NCBI RefSeq assembly: GCF_000022025.1
Contig: NC_011886.1
Location: 930,001-994,000, forward strand
Direction of reading: 5' to 3'
DNA: 64,000 nt
DNA from: Pseudarthrobacter chlorophenolicus A6
Lineage (GTDB): Bacteria > Actinomycetota > Actinomycetes > Actinomycetales > Micrococcaceae
Every line of letters starts with the position of its first letter. Position 1 is the stretch's first letter. The position numbers and the translations under genes are program-made. Shown piece by piece: positions 44,090-54,719 of this stretch. Under the pieces are notes generated by a model. It saw only the letters and a list, made by a program, of their open reading frames with translations. It had not been told where the DNA came from and did not search any database.

Positions 44090-45163
44090 TTGCCAGAATT
44101 CACAGCACGTTTTGCCACAGCCGAGGAAATTGAAAACTGGGACAAGCACGTCACGGCCAACCCCAACGGCGGCAATATGCTGCAGTCGGCGGCCTACGCG
44201 TCCGTGAAGAACGGCAGCGGCTGGAAGGTCCGCTTCCTGGTGCTGGAAGGCGGCCACACCGCCAGCTACAACCTGGTCCTGGAGAAGGGCGTCCCGCTGC
44301 TGGGACGGCTCTGGTACCTCATCAAGGGCCCGGACCTCGCCGACGCCGGCCACCTCAAAGCGGCGTTGGAGTCCTGTGCCGCCCTGGTCAGGGAGCGCAA
44401 GCTCAACGTGTTCACCATCAAGATCGAGCCGGACATCGTGGATTCCGATGCCGCCCGTGCCACGCTGGCTGCGGCCGGCCTCGCCAAGGCCCCCAACATC
44501 CAGTCCAACGACTCCACGGCGTTACTGGACATCTCCGGCACTGACGAGGAAGTCCTCAAGGCCATCTCCTCCCGCGCCCGCAACGCCGTCCGGCGCGCCG
44601 AACGCGAAGGCTGCGAGGTAGTGCGCCGGGAACCGGGGCCCGAAACCTACCGTGCCCTCTACGACCTCATGGCCGACACCGTCAAGGCCAAGGGATCCAT
44701 GCCCTTGCGCAGCTACGAGTACTACGCGCAGTTCTGGGACGAATTCTGCAACCGCGGCCAGGGCAACTTCTTCTTCGCCTACGAGGACGGAAAGCCCAGC
44801 GTCGGCGCGTTCGTCATCAACTACGGTGCCAAGGCAACCTACAAGGACGGCGGCTCCACGCAGAACCGCAAACAGTACGGCGACTCTCACCTGGTCCAGT
44901 GGTCCGCCATCCGGAGGATGCAAGAACTGGGCTGCACCGAATATGACTTCTGCGGCACGCCACCGGCATCCCGGATCAAGGACAAAAGCCACAACCTGTA
45001 TGGCATGGGGATGTTCAAGACCAGCTTCACCAAGACTGTCACCGACTTCGTGGGGTGCCACGACTACGTTCTTTCACCCCTCCGGCACCAGCTGTGGGTC
45101 AAGGGCGGTGAGCGGGTATTCCGCCGCATTGAGACGGCGCGCACCGGCCAGCAGTTCTACTGA
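44090..45163 (+). CDS. FemAB-type peptidoglycan bridge aminoacyltransferase (first copy)
   Basis: This roughly 357-aa protein is a GNAT-fold FemAB/FemX ligase, which uses aminoacyl-tRNA to add residues to the lysine side chain of peptidoglycan precursor lipid II. Visible features are SSRARNAVRRAEREG, the acetyltransferase core FFFAYEDGKPSVGAFVINYG, GDSHLVQWSAIRRMQELG and YDFCGTPP. It lacks the long coiled-coil arm seen in the next copy. The start is uncertain: TTG 44090 or 44075 fit in frame; no strong ribosome site is visible. It is divergent from tspO. Confidence 0.85.
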   Translation: MPEFTARFATAEEIENWDKHVTANPNGGNMLQSAAYASVKNGSGWKVRFLVLEGGHTASYNLVLEKGVPLLGRLWYLIKGPDLADAGHLKAALESCAALVRERKLNVFTIKIEPDIVDSDAARATLAAAGLAKAPNIQSNDSTALLDISGTDEEVLKAISSRARNAVRRAEREGCEVVRREPGPETYRALYDLMADTVKAKGSMPLRSYEYYAQFWDEFCNRGQGNFFFAYEDGKPSVGAFVINYGAKATYKDGGSTQNRKQYGDSHLVQWSAIRRMQELGCTEYDFCGTPPASRIKDKSHNLYGMGMFKTSFTKTVTDFVGCHDYVLSPLRHQLWVKGGERVFRRIETARTGQQFY

Positions 45164-45271
45164 CCACCACCCGCCGGTCCGCTGCCCGGTCACCCCACCG
45201 CACGGAAGACGACGCTCCCGCCCCAGCACCTGCCAGGCAGGCCCGCGACAAGTTCCAGAGAAGGTAATCCC

Positions 45272-46585
45272 TTGAACCAGGTTTCCACTACCACCGCTCC
45301 CGAATACACGGTCCTCAGTGACGACGAGTTTGAGGCCTTCGCCCTCAAGCACCCACAAAACAGCTTCCTGCAGTCGGCCGACTTCACCCGCTTCCAGCGG
45401 GCCCGCGGACAGCAGGTGGAGCTGTTCGGCATCCGCCGCAACGGAGAACTTGTTGCCGCCGGGAAACTGAACTTCACCACCACGCGCCTCGGGTACACGG
45501 TGTGCGACTGCGCCAAGGGACCCCTGATGGACTACACGGACCCTGCCCTGGTGCGTGACGTCGTCGTACTTCTCCGCAAGCGCGCGGCCGAGCGCAAGGC
45601 GGCCGAACTGCGCATCTCGCCGAACCTGAAGTACATTGCCCGCGACGAGGACGGGGCCGAGCACCCGGAAACCGTGGACAACCGGCCGCTGGTGGCGCGG
45701 CTGGGCGGCCTGGGATTCCGGCACCAGGGCCTGGAGATGAACTTCGTGAACGTCAACTGGATGTTCGTCAAGGACCTCCAGGGCATCGCGGACCCCGAAG
45801 AGCTGATCATGGGCACCAGCTACCGCACCCGCAAAGCCATCCGCAAGGCCGAAAAGAACGGTGTGTTCCTGGAACAGGCCACGCTGGAAACCCTGGACGA
45901 CTTCTACGGCGCGCTGAGCCGGGCCGGGGACGAGAAGGGCTTCGTCTACCGGGAACGGGAGTACTACGAGAACCTGCTCCGCACCACGTCGCCGGAATTC
46001 ACCAAGCTCATGATGGCCAAGATCGACATCCCGGCCTACCGCAAGTCCATCACCGAACGGCTGGACGCCGAATCGGCCACAGCTGCGGAGCTTCGGCGCG
46101 AGGTCGAGGAGACGGGCAGCAAGAAGAAAGCCAACCGGCTCAAAGTGGTCCAGGACCTGGTGGACAGCTATGAGCGCAGCCTCAAGGACATCGAACGCTT
46201 CCCGGACTCCGTGGGCGTGGCCACCGTGGCCGCTATCCACTTCGTCTGCTACGGCGACGAAGTGGTGTGCGTCATCGGCGGCACCGTGCAGGACTACATC
46301 TACTTCAACGGCGCCACTTCCCTGTACTGGGGCATGATGCTGCACGCCCTCGAAAAGGGCTACCCGAGGTACAACTTCTATGGAACCTTCGGTATCTCCG
46401 GACAGGACCAGGAAGGCCACGGAGGCTACGAATTCAAGAAGGGCTTCGGCGGTGAAGTGGTCCAACTCGTGGGCGACTTCGTGATGCCCGTCCGCGCCGC
46501 CGCCTTCCACGCCAACAGGCTGGCCAGGTCCGCCGCCGGCGCTGCCCGCACCCTGCTGGGCAAGCTTCCCGTCAAGCGCACCTGA
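45272..46585 (+). CDS. FemAB-type peptidoglycan bridge aminoacyltransferase (second copy)
   Basis: This 437-aa protein is a second FemAB/FemX ligase. Residues about 255-312 (TERLDAESATAAELRREVEE, then many Lys/Arg/Glu) form the helical arm typical of Fem ligases, inserted between two GNAT domains. FINAL-domain motifs include YFNGATSLYWGMMLHALEKG and YNFYGTFGISG. The TTG start follows GAGAAGG. With the first copy about 108 nt upstream it probably builds a two-step interpeptide bridge; Arthrobacter peptidoglycan is lysine-based with Ala/Ser/Thr-type bridges. Confidence 0.9.
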   Translation: MNQVSTTTAPEYTVLSDDEFEAFALKHPQNSFLQSADFTRFQRARGQQVELFGIRRNGELVAAGKLNFTTTRLGYTVCDCAKGPLMDYTDPALVRDVVVLLRKRAAERKAAELRISPNLKYIARDEDGAEHPETVDNRPLVARLGGLGFRHQGLEMNFVNVNWMFVKDLQGIADPEELIMGTSYRTRKAIRKAEKNGVFLEQATLETLDDFYGALSRAGDEKGFVYREREYYENLLRTTSPEFTKLMMAKIDIPAYRKSITERLDAESATAAELRREVEETGSKKKANRLKVVQDLVDSYERSLKDIERFPDSVGVATVAAIHFVCYGDEVVCVIGGTVQDYIYFNGATSLYWGMMLHALEKGYPRYNFYGTFGISGQDQEGHGGYEFKKGFGGEVVQLVGDFVMPVRAAAFHANRLARSAAGAARTLLGKLPVKRT

Positions 46586-46637
46586 CCCACATATCCGAAC
46601 CAGCGCACCACACCAGCGCACCAGGGAGGAGGAGATC

Positions 46638-48173
46638 ATGGCCGACCGGCGCGATCATCCCAAAGCTCAACCAACCGGCGCCAAGGACCGCCCGCCCACG
46701 GGGCCGGGCCGGCCACTGCCCCGCACCGAAGCCCTGCCCAAAACCGAACCGCTGACGGCTGCCCAGGTCCGCCAGAACGCAGCGGCGAAAAAGATGCTGC
46801 GCCGCCTCGTCCAGGGTGAGAATCCTCCCACCGCGCCGATGAGCATCGTGGACAGGCTGACCGGCAGCCCGTACGCCAACCCCACCATCCAGGTCGGCGG
46901 CGTGGACGCGTCCGCCCGCAAGACCCTGGACTTTGTCCTCCACCTCGCTGAAACCATGTTCCGCTACGGCGCCGGCGCCCTCGAGGTGGAGACCAGCATC
47001 ATCGCCGTCACGGCCGCGCTGGGGTTGAAGTACGTCGAGGTGGACATCACCAACCAGTCCGTGGGCATCAACTACGCCCCCAAGGACCAGCCGCCCATCG
47101 CACTGCTGCGCGTGGTCCGGTCGTGGACCAACAACTACGCCGGCCTGGCCAGGGTGCACCAGCTCGTCACCGACATCGTGGCCGGGGGAGTGGGCCGTGA
47201 CGAGGCCATCAGGCGGCTCAACGAAATCATCACCAGCCCCAAGCCCTTTCCGCGCTGGATGGTTACCTCGGCCTTCGGTGTCTTCGCGGCCGTATTCGTC
47301 GGCGTGCTCGGCGGCGGGCCGGTATCGTCCGCGATCGCCTTCGCAGCGAACATCGGCATCAGCCTCCTGGCCCGCCAGCTGGGACGCTGGCGCGTTCCTG
47401 ACTTCTTCATCACAGCGAGCTGTTCCTTCGTGGTGACCCAGCTGGCGCTGCTGCTCTGGCAGTTCGGCCTCACCAAGTCACCGGCCATCGTGGTGGTGGG
47501 CGGCATCCTCCTGCTGCTGCCCACGGGCCGCCTGGTCTCCTCGGTGCAGGATGCCATCAACGGCTTCCCCGTCACGGCGGCCGGCCGGTTCCTCTCAACG
47601 CTCCTGACGTTCGGCGCCATAGTGGCGGGCATCGCCGTCGCCTTCGTCGTGGGTGAGCTGACCGGGGCGCAGCGGATCGATGTCACCGAAACCTTCCCGC
47701 CCGCCTACGACCTGTGGGTCCTCATCATCTTCGTGGCGGTGGCCGTCATGGCCATCGGCGTCACCGAGCAAACCAGCTGGCAGCTGCTGCTGCCCACTGC
47801 GGCTGTGGGAGTGATCGGCTACCTGGTACTGCTGGGCGGTGGCCTGCTGGGCATCGGCGACCGGTTCGCGCCCGCCCTGGCGGCCGTGGTGATCGGCCTG
47901 CTGGCCCGGGTGCTGGCCCTGCGCATGGGCGCCCCGCAGCTGGTGGTGGCAGTGCCCGCAGCGCTGATCCTGCTGCCGGGCCTGACGATCTTCCGCTCCA
48001 TGTACGTGCTCACCATCGAGGAATCGGAAATCCTGCTCGGTGCCGGCGGGATGCTCAGCGCCGGGGCCATCGTGCTGGGCACTGCGGGCGGCATCGTCCT
48101 CGGCGACACCCTGGCCCGTCCGTTCACCCGCAGCCTGGCCAGCAACGAACGCCGGCGCGCGCGGCGCCGCTAG
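46638..48173 (+). CDS. Threonine/serine exporter (ThrE/DUF1212 family)
   Basis: This 511-aa protein has a hydrophilic N-terminal domain (ThrE domain, about 90-240: YGAGALEVETSIIAVTAALG) followed by about ten hydrophobic helices, matching the ThrE amino acid exporter of corynebacteria in a single chain. It likely exports threonine and serine. GGGAGGAGG lies just before ATG 46638. It follows the second FemAB gene by about 50 nt and ends in a strong terminator, so it may belong to the FemAB transcript. Confidence 0.9.
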   Translation: MADRRDHPKAQPTGAKDRPPTGPGRPLPRTEALPKTEPLTAAQVRQNAAAKKMLRRLVQGENPPTAPMSIVDRLTGSPYANPTIQVGGVDASARKTLDFVLHLAETMFRYGAGALEVETSIIAVTAALGLKYVEVDITNQSVGINYAPKDQPPIALLRVVRSWTNNYAGLARVHQLVTDIVAGGVGRDEAIRRLNEIITSPKPFPRWMVTSAFGVFAAVFVGVLGGGPVSSAIAFAANIGISLLARQLGRWRVPDFFITASCSFVVTQLALLLWQFGLTKSPAIVVVGGILLLLPTGRLVSSVQDAINGFPVTAAGRFLSTLLTFGAIVAGIAVAFVVGELTGAQRIDVTETFPPAYDLWVLIIFVAVAVMAIGVTEQTSWQLLLPTAAVGVIGYLVLLGGGLLGIGDRFAPALAAVVIGLLARVLALRMGAPQLVVAVPAALILLPGLTIFRSMYVLTIEESEILLGAGGMLSAGAIVLGTAGGIVLGDTLARPFTRSLASNERRRARRR

Positions 48174-48193
48174 GCTCCGGAAGGTCCAAAAAA

Positions 48194-48225
48194 CGCGCCC
48201 CGGGCTCCTGCCCGGGGCGCGCTTT
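48194..48225 (+). terminator. Intrinsic terminator after the exporter gene
   Basis: A perfect 12-bp GC stem (48194-48205 / 48210-48221) with a 4-nt loop is followed by CTTTT, with A-rich sequence before it. Confidence 0.9.
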
Positions 48226-48254
48226 TGTTTCTCGGTTCGGCCCTAATTCTGCTG

Positions 48255-49094
48255 CTAGATCTTACCTACGGGGAGCTTCTTCTCCGCCTGGAAGACATCC
48301 TCGACCCGGCCCTGGGCCCAGTAGCCGGACAGCGACACCTGGCTGCGCTCAAGTCCGCGCTGGGTGAAGAAGACATCCCGCAGCGCCTTCATGTAGCCGC
48401 GCTCTCCATGGGCAAAGACGTCCACTGTCCCGGAAGGCCACTCGGCGCCGGCCACGGCGTCCACCAGCAAGCGGCTGGCACCTGCCGGTTCCCCGTTGCG
48501 GGCCAGCCACTCGACCCGCACGCCGGCCGGCGCGGAAAGGGGCTGGATGTCGGCCTGGGTATCCACTTCAAGGAACGCCAGCCCCGTGGCGTCCGCAGGC
48601 AGGGCTTCCAGGCTCGCGGCGATAGCCGGCAACGCGGCCTCGTCACCGGCGAACAGGTACCAGTCGGCGGCCGGGTTGGGGTTGTAGGCGCCTCCGGGGC
48701 CGGTGAAGGTCAGCGTGTCGCCGGGTTCCGCTGCAGCCGCCCACGGCCCGGCGAGCCCCTCATCACCGTGGACCACGAAGTCGATGGAAAGCTCGCGCGC
48801 CTCAGGATCAACCCGGCGGATGGTGTAGGTGCGGGTAGTGGGCCACTGCTCCCGCGGCATGGTCTCGCGGATGGTGGCCAGATCAAGGGGGGCGGGGTAT
48901 TCAACGCCGGGCTGGGGGAAAATGATCTTGACGTACCGGTCAGCAAAGCTGTTGTTCACGAAGTCCGCGAACCCGTCGCCACCGGCCACAATCCGCACCA
49001 TATGGGGGGACAAGGATTCCCTCCTGAGCACCGTGAGGGTGACCTGGGGGCGGCTCTTTTTCGGGGCGCCGGCTGCGGCGGGAACAGTGCTCAT
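48255..49094 (-). CDS. Siderophore-interacting protein (NAD(P)H-flavin ferric reductase)
   Basis: This 279-aa protein has the SIP family layout: FAD-binding domain with RTYTIRRVDPEARELSIDF and GPWAAAAEPGD, then the SIP C-terminal NAD(P)H domain (YLFAGDEAALPAIAASLEAL; GYWAQGRVEDVF). It reduces ferric siderophores in the cytoplasm. ATG 49094 has no ribosome binding site; a palindromic iron-box-like sequence abuts the start codon. It could be a leaderless, iron-regulated gene. Confidence 0.92.
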   Translation of the reverse strand: MSTVPAAAGAPKKSRPQVTLTVLRRESLSPHMVRIVAGGDGFADFVNNSFADRYVKIIFPQPGVEYPAPLDLATIRETMPREQWPTTRTYTIRRVDPEARELSIDFVVHGDEGLAGPWAAAAEPGDTLTFTGPGGAYNPNPAADWYLFAGDEAALPAIAASLEALPADATGLAFLEVDTQADIQPLSAPAGVRVEWLARNGEPAGASRLLVDAVAGAEWPSGTVDVFAHGERGYMKALRDVFFTQRGLERSQVSLSGYWAQGRVEDVFQAEKKLPVGKI

Positions 49095-49107
49095 AAGGCA
49101 AGCCTAA
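49094..49107 (-). promoter_or_regulatory. DtxR/IdeR-type iron box candidate at the SIP start
   Basis: On the minus strand TTAGGCTTGCCTTA is a near palindrome (5 of 6 arm pairs) similar to the TTAGG..CCTAA iron boxes of actinobacteria. Its last base is the A of the start codon. Confidence 0.6.
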
Positions 49108-49108
49108 G

Positions 49109-49879
49109 CTAGGGCAAAGGCGGGAGTTCCCAGGTTACGGCCTCCGCCCCCTGATCCTGCAGCAGCCGATTAACACCGCTGAAGGGCCGGGAACCGAAGA
49201 AGCCCCTCGATGCCGACAACGGGCTGGGATGGGCGCTGGACACGGCAGGCCGGCCGCCCAGCAGGGGGCGCACCGACTCGGCGTCCTTGCCCCACAGCAC
49301 CGCAACCAGCGGCAGGGGTGACCCGTCCGCCGACGTGCGGGCCGCGAGGGCGGTGACTGCCGCCGTCGTAATCTTCTCCCAGCCCTTGCCCCGGTGCGAC
49401 CCCGCCGCCCCGGCACGGACGCTCATGACCCGGTTCAACAGCAGCACTCCCTGGCCGGCCCAGGCGGAGAGGTCTCCATGGATCCGCGGCGGCAGGCCAA
49501 GATCGGATTCAAGCTCCCGGTAGATGTTGGCAAGGCTGCGGGGGATGGGCCGCACTTTCCCGTCCACGGCGAAGGAGAGGCCGACGGCGTGTCCCGGCGT
49601 GGGGTAGGGGTCCTGCCCCACGATCAGTACTTTGACGTCCGCCAGCGGTTGACTGAAGGCGCGCAGGACGTTCGACGGCGCGGGGAGGACGTGTTGCCCC
49701 GCGGCTTCCTCCGTGCCCAGGAACGCGAGCACCTGCCGGAGTTCGGCTTCGACGCCGGAGAGGGCGGCAGCCCAGTCCGGGGCAACAAGCTGGTCCAGCG
49801 GCTGCTGCGCAAGGTCAGCGAAGCCGCCGCCGGGAAGGGACTCCGGGTCCAGTTCGAACAACGCTTCTGATTCAGCCAC
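49109..49879 (-). CDS. ung: Uracil-DNA glycosylase, family 1
   Basis: This 256-aa enzyme excises uracil from DNA. The catalytic motif [16 protein letters not shown] has the water-activating Asp at residue 90, and the leucine loop motif [17 protein letters not shown] is near residue 221. GTG 49879 gives [15 protein letters not shown]; the frame extends further to 49942 but that part is not family-like. The SIP gene lies 14 nt downstream on the same strand. Confidence 0.95.
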   Translation of the reverse strand: MAESEALFELDPESLPGGGFADLAQQPLDQLVAPDWAAALSGVEAELRQVLAFLGTEEAAGQHVLPAPSNVLRAFSQPLADVKVLIVGQDPYPTPGHAVGLSFAVDGKVRPIPRSLANIYRELESDLGLPPRIHGDLSAWAGQGVLLLNRVMSVRAGAAGSHRGKGWEKITTAAVTALAARTSADGSPLPLVAVLWGKDAESVRPLLGGRPAVSSAHPSPLSASRGFFGSRPFSGVNRLLQDQGAEAVTWELPPLP

Positions 49880-50011
49880 GGTCCCATTCTTGCAGGGCAC
49901 CGGAGGTGGGGAACGGGCCCGGTGGCCGGAGCGGGATGCCAAATGACAAGGCTGTTATTCGTCCGTAGCATGGGGGTGAGACATTTTCCGTGACCAGCGA
50001 AGGAGTGCGCC

Positions 50012-50365
50012 GTGGCTGAACCGGCCCGGGAACATCTGACCGGTTACCTTCCGGAGGACGGCGGGGGAGACGGCGGTGCCAACCCGCTGCTGGCGGACTT
50101 CACCCTTCGGGATTCGTCCCTGACCGAGCGTGAGCAGCAGATCCTCGCCCTGGAACGGCAGTGGTGGAAGTACGCCGGAGCCAAGGAACAGGCTGTCCGG
50201 GAGCTCTTCGACCTCTCCGCAACGCACTACTACCAGGTGTTGAATGCCCTGATCGACAGGGAAGATGCGCTGGCCCACGATCCCATGCTGGTTAAGCGAT
50301 TGCGTAGACTACGTACGTCGCGCCACCGTGCACGCACCGCGCGGCGCCTGGGATCCGACGCCTAG
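50012..50365 (+). CDS. DUF3263 domain protein
   Basis: This 117-aa protein carries the actinobacterial DUF3263 domain (about 35-100): LTEREQQILALERQWWKYAG followed by KEQAVRELFDLSATHYYQVLN, which resembles a helix-turn-helix, and a basic C-terminus (RLRRLRTSRHRARTARR). A DNA-binding role is likely but not shown. GTG 50012 has GAAGGAG 6 nt upstream. It is followed 45 nt later by the LytR_C gene, an order seen often in this group. Confidence 0.87.
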   Translation: MAEPAREHLTGYLPEDGGGDGGANPLLADFTLRDSSLTEREQQILALERQWWKYAGAKEQAVRELFDLSATHYYQVLNALIDREDALAHDPMLVKRLRRLRTSRHRARTARRLGSDA

Positions 50366-50410
50366 GACGCCCCGCCTTTTCAGTACCCACCAGCAAGGAT
50401 CCATCCCACC

Positions 50411-51055
50411 ATGACCAAATACGCCCGCGATGAGTTCGACAAGGTCCCGGAAACCGCGTCGCGACAAGGTGTCCACCGGACGGCGACCGCCCCGTCCCGC
50501 GTTCGGCTGTGGCCCATCCTTGCCGTTGGCATTGCCGCCCTGGCCATCGGCCTGGTGTCCTTCCTGATCCTTCCCAAACTCGGCCTTGGCGGGCCCGACA
50601 CCCAGGCCTCAGCGGTCGTATCCGAGGCGCCGCTGGCTGGCACAGGCGCCACGCCTTCCGCCGCTGCGGACAAGGCATCCGAACCGTCGGCAACGGCCGA
50701 GCCCTCCACGGAGCCCAGCGCCCAAGCCACCACCGAGCCGGAACCCGCGCCCAGCGCCACAGCACCGGCCGGGCCGGAACTGGACAAGACCCAGCCGGTA
50801 GCCGTCTACAACGCAGCCGGAACATCCGGACTCGCAAGCCGGGTGGGCGGAACGGTGAAGTCGGCAGGCTGGACCCTGGGACAGGTGGGCAACTGGGCCG
50901 GCGCCCCGCAACAGGGCTCCACGGTGTACTACTCCGGAGCGGACCAGGCAGCCAATGCGCGCGAGCTGGCCAACCTCCTGGGTGTGCCGGCCGTAGTGGA
51001 AAGCACCGAGTTCCAGGTCCCGTTGGTGATCGTCCTGGGGCCGGGCTACCGCTAA
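50411..51055 (+). CDS. Membrane protein with LytR C-terminal (LytR_C) domain
   Basis: This 214-aa protein has a short cytoplasmic part, one transmembrane helix (about 33-56), a Ser/Thr/Ala/Pro/Glu-rich extracellular linker (about 62-122) and a C-terminal LytR_C domain (about 128-212: VAVYNAAGTSGLASRVGGTV). LytR_C domains are associated with cell-wall polymer attachment enzymes, but the catalytic LCP domain is absent. It may help cell-wall assembly as an accessory. Confidence 0.88.
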   Translation: MTKYARDEFDKVPETASRQGVHRTATAPSRVRLWPILAVGIAALAIGLVSFLILPKLGLGGPDTQASAVVSEAPLAGTGATPSAAADKASEPSATAEPSTEPSAQATTEPEPAPSATAPAGPELDKTQPVAVYNAAGTSGLASRVGGTVKSAGWTLGQVGNWAGAPQQGSTVYYSGADQAANARELANLLGVPAVVESTEFQVPLVIVLGPGYR

Positions 51056-51239
51056 ACCGGGACAAGCTGCCGGCGGTCACGCCTGAATAACGTTTACCGC
51101 CGCCCCCGCCGGCGGCCTGCAGGACGGGCAGCCTTTGGCTAGAGTGAAATCCAGGCTCCTGCCCGGCCCCCGCAAGGAACGTCACCGCCGCGGCACCGCA
51201 GCAGGGGCCCTCCGGTCTCAACCGAAAGAGTGGATCATC

Positions 51240-51446
51240 ATGGCACTGGGAACCGTCAAATGGTTCAACGCCGAAAAGGGCTACGGCTTCATCACCGTGG
51301 ACGGCTCCGGGGACGATATCTTCGTGCACTGGTCGGCAATCCAGGGTGAAGGCTACCGGGCGCTCGATGAGGGCCAGCGGGTGGAACTGGAAGTGGGGGA
51401 GGGCGAAAAAGGCCCGCAGGCCGAAAGCGTCCGGCCCGCCGAGTGA
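51240..51446 (+). CDS. Cold-shock protein (CspA family)
   Basis: This 68-aa OB-fold protein has both RNA-binding motifs: KGYGFITV (RNP1) and DDIFVHW (RNP2), after the conserved [14 protein letters not shown]. It is a single-stranded RNA/DNA chaperone. ATG 51240 gives the family start; the frame extends upstream to 51135 without similarity. Its stop overlaps the next gene's start (TGATG). Confidence 0.95.
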   Translation: MALGTVKWFNAEKGYGFITVDGSGDDIFVHWSAIQGEGYRALDEGQRVELEVGEGEKGPQAESVRPAE

Positions 51447-52717
51447 TGCAGCCTTTCCGCCCAGCGGCCCGCCGTCGACCGGTGTTTGCCGCATCCGTTG
51501 CTGCCGTCCTGGCCCTCAGTGCCTGCTCCGGCGTCACGGGCAATGCCCGCGTGGACACCGTTGAAGCATCCGGCGACGGAGTCCTCCGTGTTGGGCTGAT
51601 CCTGGACAACAGCGGGGACAGTAGCTTCCTCAATACCTCCCAGCTCGCGGCGGCCCAGCTCGCCGTCCGGGAAATCAATGCTGCCGGCGGCCATAAGGGC
51701 AGGCCCGTGGAACTCCTTCCCGTCCAGGCCGGCGGGGACACTGCCGCGCAGGCGCACGCGCTGGCCTCCGACAAGGCGGACGTGGTAATCGGCCCCACCG
51801 ATTCGAGCCACGCCACCGAGGCCATCGATGTCCTGTCCAGGGCGCGGACCCCGCTGATATCGCCAGCCAACACCGCCGCAGGCCTCAGCAGCGCCGAATC
51901 GGGCGGCTACTACTTCCGGACCACGGCCGCGGACATTGCACAGGGACCCGTCCTGGCCAAGCTGGCCAAAGACGGGGGCGCCAAGACCATCGCCATCCTC
52001 CACCAGGAGGGTGCCTACGGCAAGGAAGTTGCTGCCGCAGTTGCCGACGCTGCCCCAGGGGCCGGGCTGGAGGTTCTGGACAACGCCGGATTCGCCGCCG
52101 GGGAGGCCGGGGACGCCGCCCGGAAAGCCGGGGCCGCGAAGCCGGACGCCGTCGTCGTGGTTGCCCGCGAAGGGGCTCAGGGGGCGCTCGCGGAACTCAA
52201 CAACGCGGGGGTCCCCGGGGCCAGCCTGCTGCTGAGCGATGGAGCATTCGCGCGTTACGGCTCGAAGCTCGGTACCAAGGCGCTGGACGGCGCCAGGGCC
52301 GTGGTGTCCGGGCAACTGCCCAGCGCAGGCTTCCAGGCCCGCTTGTTGGCCGTGGACGACGGGCTGAAGGATGTCTCGTATGCCGCGGAAACGTTCGATG
52401 CGGTGACCCTTGCCGCCCTGGCGGCGGGACGTGCCCAGGACGACGCCGGCCCCTCCATTGCTGCCAACCTCGTTGCCGTCTCCGGTGGGACCGCCGCGGA
52501 CTCCCAAGGCGCGGCAGCGGCGCCCTGCGCCACCTACAAGGACTGCCTGCCTGCCCTCGCCTCCGGCGGCAGCATCAATTACGACGGCGAGTCAGGTCCC
52601 ATCGCGTTCGACACCAACGGGGACATCACCTCCGCCACCTTCACGGTGTTCACCTACGGCAGTGACAACATTCCGACGGCGACGGGCCGCGAAACCGCCG
52701 GCCGCAGCGGCAACTGA
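51446..52717 (+). CDS. Lipoprotein, ABC-type substrate-binding protein (Leu/Ile/Val-like fold)
   Basis: This 423-aa protein has a signal peptide ending in a lipobox (LSACSG) and a periplasmic-binding-protein fold of the LivJ type (LRVGLILDNSGDSSFLN; AAQLAVREINAAGGHKGRPV; DVVIGPTDSSHATEAIDV). It should bind a small molecule outside the membrane. No ABC permease or ATPase gene adjoins it, and it is coupled to a cold-shock gene (ATG within TGATG; in-frame GTG 51443 is the alternative), which is unusual. The ligand is unknown. Confidence 0.85.
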   Translation: MQPFRPAARRRPVFAASVAAVLALSACSGVTGNARVDTVEASGDGVLRVGLILDNSGDSSFLNTSQLAAAQLAVREINAAGGHKGRPVELLPVQAGGDTAAQAHALASDKADVVIGPTDSSHATEAIDVLSRARTPLISPANTAAGLSSAESGGYYFRTTAADIAQGPVLAKLAKDGGAKTIAILHQEGAYGKEVAAAVADAAPGAGLEVLDNAGFAAGEAGDAARKAGAAKPDAVVVVAREGAQGALAELNNAGVPGASLLLSDGAFARYGSKLGTKALDGARAVVSGQLPSAGFQARLLAVDDGLKDVSYAAETFDAVTLAALAAGRAQDDAGPSIAANLVAVSGGTAADSQGAAAAPCATYKDCLPALASGGSINYDGESGPIAFDTNGDITSATFTVFTYGSDNIPTATGRETAGRSGN

Positions 52718-52767
52718 TCGCCCTCGGCGAATACGGGCGCTAAACGGGTACCCGGGGGTCTCTTTCG

Positions 52768-52794
52768 CTTGCACTCTCACCGGGGGAGTGCTAA
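52768..52794. promoter_or_regulatory. CIRCE element 1 (HrcA operator)
   Basis: CTTGCACTC-N9-GAGTGCTAA differs from the TTAGCACTC-N9-GAGTGCTAA consensus at two positions of the first arm. Confidence 0.85.
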
Positions 52795-52802
52795 TTATTG
52801 AG

Positions 52803-52829
52803 TTAGCACTCTGACGTACCGACTGCTAA
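52803..52829. promoter_or_regulatory. CIRCE element 2 (HrcA operator)
   Basis: TTAGCACTC-N9-GACTGCTAA has one change in the second arm. It lies 35 bp after the first element, so the groEL promoter region carries two HrcA sites. Confidence 0.85.
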
Positions 52830-54641
<1,812 letters not shown>

Positions 54642-54661
54642 GCTTCCCCCGCTGACAGACA

Positions 54662-54697
54662 AAAATGCGGCCCCCTCTTCGGAGGGGGCCGCATTTT
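54662..54697. terminator. Bidirectional terminator with UUCG tetraloop
   Basis: A perfect 16-bp stem (54662-54677 / 54682-54697) closes on TTCG. It carries AAAA before and TTTT after, so it can end groEL and the convergent sugar-binding gene. Confidence 0.93.
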
Positions 54698-54719
54698 CTT
54701 GTTGCCGGTGCTGCCTGGG

